Assembly: GCF_000711695.1 (NCBI RefSeq)
Contig: NW_013546886.1
Span: 1 to 38,015, forward strand
Source of the DNA: Tilletiaria anomala UBC 951
Lineage: Eukaryota > Basidiomycota > Exobasidiomycetes > Georgefischeriales > Tilletiariaceae
DNA length: 38,015 nt
Direction: 5' to 3'
Shown here one piece after another: positions 32,494 through 38,015 of this stretch (positions are counted from its first letter, which is position 1; the number at the start of each line of letters is the position of its first letter). The notes below the pieces were generated by a model. That model worked only from the letters and a program-made list of their open reading frames with translations. It was not told the DNA's origin and did no database searches. The position numbers were made by a program, and so were the translations under genes.

Positions 32494-35372
32494 CTACGGG
32501 TAGACCGTATTGATCTGGTCCTTGTACTTTTCCTCCACCTTCTTCCGCTCGAGTTTCTGCGCGGCGGTCATAGGCAGCTCCTCGCAGACAAGGATGACAG
32601 TCTGGAGTTGCTCCATGGCCTTGAAACCAGCCTTCTTGCCGACCTGATTGACAGCGTTGAGGACGACACTCCTGGCGTTCTTGTCCTTGATCAGCTCGGC
32701 GAGCTCAGCGTCAGAGCCAAGAGCGCCCTTGAGGTTCTGCTCGTGCGGGAAGATGACAGCCATGGGCTGCTTGGCGTTGCTGTTGGCGACGACGCAGATG
32801 TTCGAGACGACCTCGCTGGCCTTGTACGTCGACTCGAGGCGCTCGATCGCAATGTACTCGCCGCCGGAGAGCTTGACGAGGTTTTTCTTGCGATCGATGA
32901 TGCTCAGCGTGCCGTCCTTGTTCCACTGGCCCACATCGCCCGTCATGAGCCAGCCATCGTCAGAGATGGTCTCCTTTGTCACATCCTCGCGCTTAAAGTA
33001 CCCGGACGTCACCGCCGGGCCGCGGATCAGGATCTCGCCTTGCGGTGGATCGTTCGAAGCAAAATAGCCCGCCTCCGGGACGTCGATGAGCTTGCACTCG
33101 ATCGCAGGGCTGATCACACCGACGCAGGTGTACTGGTAGAATTCGGGCGTCAAAATGGCGCACATCCTGCGAATCAGCGAAACGGGAAGAAGCGTCAAAA
33201 TATGCCTCAAGCGCCAAGCAGCCGAAAGAGCAGCCAGGGGATGACACTCACGCAGACGACTCGGTCATGCCATATCCCTGCAGCAACTGGACAAGCGCGA
33301 CGTTGAGGAACTCCTGCGTCTCGCGGGAGAGCGGCGCACCGCCGCTGAGTGCGAGGCGGAGGCGACCTCCGGTCTGGTCGCGGACCTGCTTGAAGACGAC
33401 ATTATCGACAACCCTGGTGAGGATGGGGACGTTGTTCTTCTTGATGGTCATAGCGGCGTTAAAGACGTTCTTCTTGATGCTGCCGCCGGCGTTGACCTTG
33501 GCGGCGATGCCCTTTCGGATCAGTTCGAACACTGCGGGCACGCCGACGAGCACGCTCGGGCGGAACGTCTGCAAGTCGCCCTGGCAGTTACGCGTGCTGT
33601 TGCTTGTCAGCGTCTTGACGCGGCCGTAACCCATGGTGACGCCGGCGGTCATCAGTGCGCACTCGACGACAAACTCGAGGATGTGCGCCAAGGGCAGGTA
33701 CGCGAGGAATGTGTCCATCGGGTGGAGATAGTCGCCGAGCAACAACAGCACCGCGCCAATGGCTGCAACGATGTTAGACTGCTTCAGGATTACACCCTTG
33801 GGCTTGCCCGTCGAGCCAGATGTGTACATGATCGCAGCGATATCATCCGCCTTGGGCAAATTCGGCTCAGCAGGGTGCTCCTTTCCCTCCTTAAAGAGCT
33901 CATCGAGGTGCAGCGTCCGTCCCCCGCGCTCCTCGAGCGTCTTGGTGATTTTCTCCAGCGCGCCCTTCTTGTCTTCGCCATCGTAGATGACGTACTTAAG
34001 GTGCGGCGTGTCCGCGACGACATTGCCGAGGGTCCCGAGCAGTTCAGCGTTAGTGAACAGACCGACGACCTCGGGCTCGTCCAGCGAGTGCTGCAGTCCC
34101 TCCTCGCCGAGCGTGTCATAAGCAGTACAGAAGGTGATCCCTTGTGCAAAGCAGGCGTGGGCCATCAGCTGCCAGTTGACGCTGCAAGATAAGAAATGAT
34201 CGCGCCTTCTTGTAAGCGGGCCCACACCCAAACATGCGTACAGCCAGTGACAGACTCACGCTGTAGATGCATAAATGTTAAAACGTGTGCTGTTGCTAAG
34301 GCCGAGGTGGATGAGGCCGCTGGAGATGACCTTGACGCGGTCCGCGAACTCTTTGTAGGTGATGTACTTGTAGTCCGACAGCTCAAAGTACTCCCATGTC
34401 TTCTTTTCCTTCTGGTACTTTCCGTCCACCTTTTTGGTGATCTCCTTCTCCTCCTTGTGCATCTTGATCAAATCTCTATATCCGACCATGGGCTTGCTCC
34501 CGAACTCTGCGAATTGGAAACGTGGTTGGAGAGATAAAGTGAGCGTCAGATCCAGTCAGACCAACTGTGAGCGGTCCAACGACTGCCAAGAATTCAACAC
34601 TGCAGAGACGCTCGAGAATCAGAGGCAGTACATTCCCGGACGCCCGTCAGTGCTGTGGGTAGCATGCACCTGCGCGCCAACGCTAACTTGAGGAAGCCAG
34701 GTCTGGGCGGGAGGCATTCTAAAATGGAATGACCCCCCTCTCTCTCTCTCTCTCCCGGGAGAGGGGGGGAGCTGCGCTTTCGCATGCTGAGGTTCGTCCT
34801 TTCTTCCAACTGCGAGTACCACTGCTCTCCACTTCGGGGGATCAGACCACATCCTCGTGAAAAGCTCGCAGCGCACGCCGCCAAAGCGACCCCATCCTAG
34901 CCTGGGGTGTGCTGGCTGTATGCCATGTCGCGAGCTAGCATGTACCCAGCTTGTGGGGAAAGACATCGCGAGTCGACATGTGCACTGCTGCGGTAGACTC
35001 GAAAGGCAGAGACCGACCTGGAGCCTCGAGCAGAATGCTTCGGCAGGCGCTTGTCTCACCGCCGCGCACCGTCAGCACTCGATACCTGGCTGCATACATT
35101 ACCTCTCTTCTGTTACGCAGCCCCCGCCAAGAGACGAGCGAGTAGACACCTGCACAACGCCTAGACATAGGTGCCTCTCACCAATCCTCTCCATTGCACT
35201 GCTTACACATCGGCGACTCACTATTGACTGCATATTCCAGCACCTCGGCCATGGTATTAACACCCTCGACGGGCCGCTCAACCAATTTGTCGGGCGAGCA
35301 GAACGAGCGGCGGACCTTGGTCTCGCCTGGTTTCGCCTCGCCTACCTCGACGGTTGCTTGACGTGGCGCCAT
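32494..35372 (-). CDS. Long-chain fatty acyl-CoA synthetase (Faa1/Faa4 type)
   Basis: Four exons, 35372-35222, 34506-34260, 34181-33252 and 33166-32494, with introns of 715, 78 and 85 nt, give 666 residues. Exon 1 carries a typical fungal Faa start (KVRRSFCSPDKLVERPVEGVNTMAEVLEYAVN) and joins in phase to KFGSKPMVGYRDLIK. The AMP-binding enzyme motifs follow: P-loop YTSGSTGKPKG, LPLAHILE, LSGGAPLS, GYGMTESSA, the motif DGWLMTGDVGQWNKDGTLSIIDRKKNLVKLSGGEYIAIERLE (in pieces), and the C-terminal lysine segment MTAAQKLERKK. The enzyme activates long-chain fatty acids to acyl-CoA through an acyl-AMP intermediate, for lipid synthesis, import or beta-oxidation. No transmembrane signal and no clear C-terminal peroxisomal signal (end NTVYP) are present, so a cytosolic or membrane-associated enzyme is likely. 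The first intron is about ten times longer than most in this window. Confidence 0.94.
34507..35221 (-). other. Long first intron of the acyl-CoA synthetase gene
   Basis: A 715-nt intron with a GTGAGT donor at 35221 and a GCAG acceptor ending at 34507. The reading phase across it (A|AG giving Lys) and the family alignment fix both ends. It holds a CT microsatellite and hairpin near 34733-34769, but no exon I can recognise. Confidence 0.85.
34733..34769. repeat. CT microsatellite fused to a CCCGGG hairpin
   Basis: A run of C, then about eight CT units, then CTCTCCCGGGAGAG (34750-34763, a perfect 14-nt palindrome), then a run of G at 34763-34769. The C/CT arm can pair with the AG/G arm, so the tract could form a hairpin in either strand or, as a mirror-like purine/pyrimidine run, an unusual DNA structure. 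It lies in the long intron of the acyl-CoA synthetase gene. Confidence 0.8.
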
Positions 35373-36189
35373 CGTTGCGTTGCTGCGGTGCGAGGCGGGT
35401 CGCTTGGGAAAGGGAGGAGGGGGATGGGGTGCTCTGTTGCTATGGTGCTGTGGAAAAGGCGGCAGAAAGGCTGTGGTCGATCACCGCCAGTGTTGGACGC
35501 TGTCCGTTTCTCTCTCTGTGTCGTTATCCCTTGTTGTACATCGACAGCACGAATCAAGGGTTAGCAACCATTTGTGGGAGATATATATATGCGGGGAAAC
35601 TTTCCATGGGTCTGTGGGAGAAGGGGTGGCGAAGATGGACTCTGTAGGAGGATGAGGATGCGCGGCCGATGGAGGAGACGAGACCGAGACAGCCTGCGGG
35701 GCTGGACAGTGATTAAAAGCGTGAGAGTGGGTGTGAGTGTGGCCCGAGCGAGGGAATCATAGCAGTGTCGCGGCGGGTGTGCGCAAGCATGCTGCCCCAG
35801 TGCGCCGGGTGAGACTCTTGTGTGAAATCTGCTCTGACGCAGTCCAGTTGCCAAGCACCCTCCCTGCGCCTCCCGACTTGAACATCTTGGCAGAGTGGCG
35901 TGGCGCAGTTATCGGCCAAGTGTGGGGTTACCGAAGAGTGCGCATCATCCCAGAGGAATATCTGCGCCTTGAAGCCAATACAAGTTGAGTCGAGTGCCCC
36001 AGTGCCGTCCGATCACCTAATCATGCATATCCTTCTCCACCAGCTGGTTCAAGTATGTTCTATTAGGATGCAGGTGTGGGTGCACATAAAGCCACCAATG
36101 CCTCTACACATCGTTTGTTAATGCTACATCACAGAGGCGAGCGAGTCGGCGGGGCACGCACACCCGTTGAGGCGTAATGCTGAACGCTT
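35373..36189. other. Promoter region of the acyl-CoA synthetase gene
   Basis: This 817-nt stretch lies between the acyl-CoA synthetase start and the end of the BolA-like gene, both on the minus strand. It has an AT alternation (ATATATATATAT around 35580-35590) about 210 nt upstream of the synthetase start that could serve as a TATA element. No coding segment was recognised on either strand. Confidence 0.5.
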
Positions 36190-37209
36190 TCACTGTGACT
36201 GGGCAGGCGCGGAACATCGGAACCCGGAGCAAGAACAGAAGGGGAGACGGAGGTGTCAGCACAGCTCGTTTGAGGGTCCGCTCTATGTCTCGCATAGGCA
36301 CGGATGCAAGGGAAAAGGGTGGCAAGGAAGGTACACCCACCTCGTATTGCTTCAACAGTTAATACACCGAGTGTGCGTCACCGAAAGGAGTAGGGTTATT
36401 GAGGACGGGCGCGTGGTAGTCAGCATTGGCCCTCTGGGCAGTCGGTGCGGTGCAAGGAAAGAGCATACGTCTTGTCGTCATGCGCAGCTTACCTTCGGCG
36501 TGTATGTCTTTTGTGAGAACGCGTGCATCTGCGCAATTTCGTCCTTTAGCGATTCGTTCACTAAATACCAAGGTAGTGCCGCAATGCAGGTGTGAGGGAA
36601 CGAAACAGTTGAGATGCCGTGGGACATGGCAGCATCATGTAATTTGCAGGTATTGGTGAGCAAATGAGCAGAGAGAGGGTGGTCAGGTGGAGCAGATTCA
36701 GATGGACGCATCACAAAGATTAGCACCGCTTGTCATCTCTGATCGTCTGATCGTTTGACCAACAGCAGATGAGCACAAAACTCACCTAATCGATGTCGTT
36801 TAAGCGTCGTAAGCCTTGCACGATCGCACAATGAGAAGAAATGGTCGGTCAGGCAGGTTCAAGATGAGCGATGGCAAATGTCAACTTCTCCAGGCAAGGA
36901 AGTAGAAAGATACAAAGGCAGAAAGGAAGTCTCACCCTTCGAATGCTTCGCTGACGATGACCACGTCGTATGCCTGCAAACAAAGAGGTGCGTAGGGGGT
37001 GTCAGCGACCCGCTTCTTTTCTATTGTGCAGCCACCGATCTTCTACAGAGCCACAAATAATTTATAATGCCGCAGACTGCAAATATGACCGGCGTAGTGA
37101 GCGCACAACTCACCTGGCCGCAACCTCCTGAGACGTCTGAGACGACGGCTGCGCTGACGCCTTGGATCTTGGCGCGGATCGCATCTTCCAGCTCTTTGGA
37201 AGTGACCAT
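36190..37209 (-). CDS. BolA2-like protein (Fra2/Bol2 family)
   Basis: Six small exons can be joined in phase: 37209-37114, 36973-36936, 36814-36786 (29 nt), 36560-36493, 36349-36341 (9 nt) and 36198-36190 (stop). Introns are 140, 121, 225, 143 and 142 nt and the product 82 residues, matching human BOLA2 (86). The chain reads MVTSKELEDAIRAK, SGGCGQAYDVVIVSEAFEG, LTTLKRHRLVNESLKDEIAQ, MHAFSQKTYTPK. RHRLVN contains the invariant histidine of the family, and KDEIAQMHAFSQKTYTP is its most conserved stretch. Fra2/Bol2 forms a [2Fe-2S] complex with monothiol glutaredoxins (Grx3/4) and relays iron status to transcription; absence of a presequence suggests a cytosolic/nuclear form. Exons 1-4 are secure. 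The last two (QYE, SQ-stop) rest on the family's usual TPKQ ending and on a branch-site/pyrimidine tract. Reading past the GTAAGC donor instead would end after four more residues. Confidence 0.85.
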
Positions 37210-38015
37210 GGTATTCTCAAAATGGGGACGCGCTCACCAAGGCGTGGTGACTTCCTTCTCGGAATGCCAATTGCCGTTCGTCCGGACGAGAGAGCTAGAG
37301 CTGTCGGAAAGGCTTTAGGCCCGATGCGCGAGCGTAGCCTTCCCCACGCTGCTGATCGCGCTCTACAGATCTGCCCACGCGGCGCAAGGTGCTAAAGGCT
37401 ACGAAATGCTGATGTGTTTCGAAGCTGCTGGTTTTGACTTGAGAACTGTAGAGAGACCCCGAAGTCGTCTCTCACCGAAGACCGAGAGAATGAGAGATCT
37501 GATACAAGAGGGGCATGACCCAAGCGGCAAGGGCGGAGCTGACAATGAAGGCAATGCCCACACAAATTATTTTGCTTGATTACATCGTTCCTAACCCTAT
37601 TATCCTACCGTGCTTCTCAGTTTGAAAAGGGGTAACATTATTCAATGGGTCGCTTTTGCAAAATATTCGGCAGAATGGGTCGTTTGAAGTGGGAAATTTT
37701 CAAATTGCGTCACCGACCAATTATCAAAATTTGACAAGCCCAATTGAGCCAGTTAGACGATTTGACCCGATGAAGGAGCCGTGCCAGGCGCCGGCTCGAT
37801 GGCGAACAAGACGATGGGAGGAGCAGCTGCCGTGCCTGCGGTCAAAAGTGTCACCATTGAAGGCAATGCAAACATTTAGAAAGTAATTTGTGATAGCGGT
37901 CGACCCCGTGATATCCAAGGGTGGCTGGGGAGAACGACAAGCTCGACGACGCTATCGCCAACATCCAAGCCTGAGTTGGTCTATAAATGTAACTTGCCAT
38001 CCTCCTGAAGGAGAC
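37210..38015. other. Right-edge region: BolA promoter and unresolved AT-richer DNA
   Basis: The first few hundred bases upstream of the BolA-like start must include its promoter. From about 37560 the sequence becomes AT-richer, for example AATTATTTTGC and GGGAAATTTTCAAATTG. Two coding-like scraps occur on the plus strand: ATG 37799 to TAG 37879 (MANKTMGGAAAVPAVKS...) and a frame ending at TGA 37972-37974 (VAGENDKLDDAIANIQA). They are not in one frame, although a GTGTCA donor in the first and an AAG acceptor before the second could join them. Too little is present to claim a gene. Confidence 0.4.

Noticed and set aside
36488-36560. BolA-like protein ending by reading through the GTAAGC donor (TPKVSCA)
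   Set aside because: The family nearly always continues TPKQ-, and a phase-correct CAATACGAG exon follows downstream; kept as the alternative ending, not the main model.
37451-37474. Short GAGAGAC / GTCTCTC inverted repeat in the right-edge region
   Set aside because: Seven-base arms around a nine-base loop are expected by chance in a window of this size.
1-38015. CRISPR arrays, rRNA genes, telomere repeats, intact transposons
   Set aside because: No regularly spaced repeats, rRNA-like stretches, TTAGGG runs, terminal repeats or transposase cores were seen when reading both strands.

Overview
The window reads as nuclear DNA of a basidiomycete fungus. Genes are split by many short introns (mostly 50-93 nt, GTGAGT-type donors), spacing is tight with convergent 3' ends, and the proteins are typically fungal (MPH1, UMP1, MTR4, MCM2, a Faa1-type acyl-CoA synthetase). 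Placement in the Ustilaginomycotina is plausible but is inference only. Exon joins below were checked by hand for reading phase and family motifs; no transcript or database evidence was available.

Layout. 1-86: 3' tail of a gene entering from the left. 87-5275: about 5.2 kb with no confident gene. 5276-10300 (+): MPH1/FANCM-type DNA helicase, convergent with a MYND/SET (SMYD-like) protein at 10315-12477 (-); their stop codons are 14 nt apart. 12478-14032: intergenic, with one speculative small gene. 14033-16983 (+): the HyuA half of 5-oxoprolinase, without the HyuB half expected in a eukaryotic enzyme, convergent with the proteasome assembly chaperone UMP1 (17102-17735, -). UMP1 is divergent from the exosome RNA helicase MTR4 (18269-21852, +), and a 42-nt inverted repeat lies between them. 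After MTR4 comes a decayed DUF427 gene (-), then an unnamed basic/acidic protein (23068-24718, -), divergent from the replicative helicase subunit MCM2 (25244-28471, +). The shared promoter has MCB-like ACGCGN motifs. 29341-32163 (+): large low-complexity protein with a FAR1/WRKY-GCM1-like zinc domain. 32494-35372 (-): long-chain acyl-CoA synthetase with a 715-nt first intron. 36190-37209 (-): BolA2-like Fe-S/iron-regulation protein spread over six tiny exons. 37210-38015: AT-richer and unresolved.

Most genes are housekeeping: DNA replication and repair (MCM2, MPH1), RNA surveillance (MTR4), proteasome assembly (UMP1), glutathione salvage (5-oxoprolinase), lipid activation (acyl-CoA synthetase) and iron/Fe-S handling (BolA). 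They do not form a pathway cluster. I found no convincing new multi-gene system. The most noteworthy points are the HyuB-less 5-oxoprolinase, the DUF427 pseudogene whose stops all fit C-to-T type change, the BolA gene with 29-nt and 9-nt exons, the ATG-only first exon of MCM2, the long structured intron of the acyl-CoA synthetase gene, and the FAR1-like regulator.
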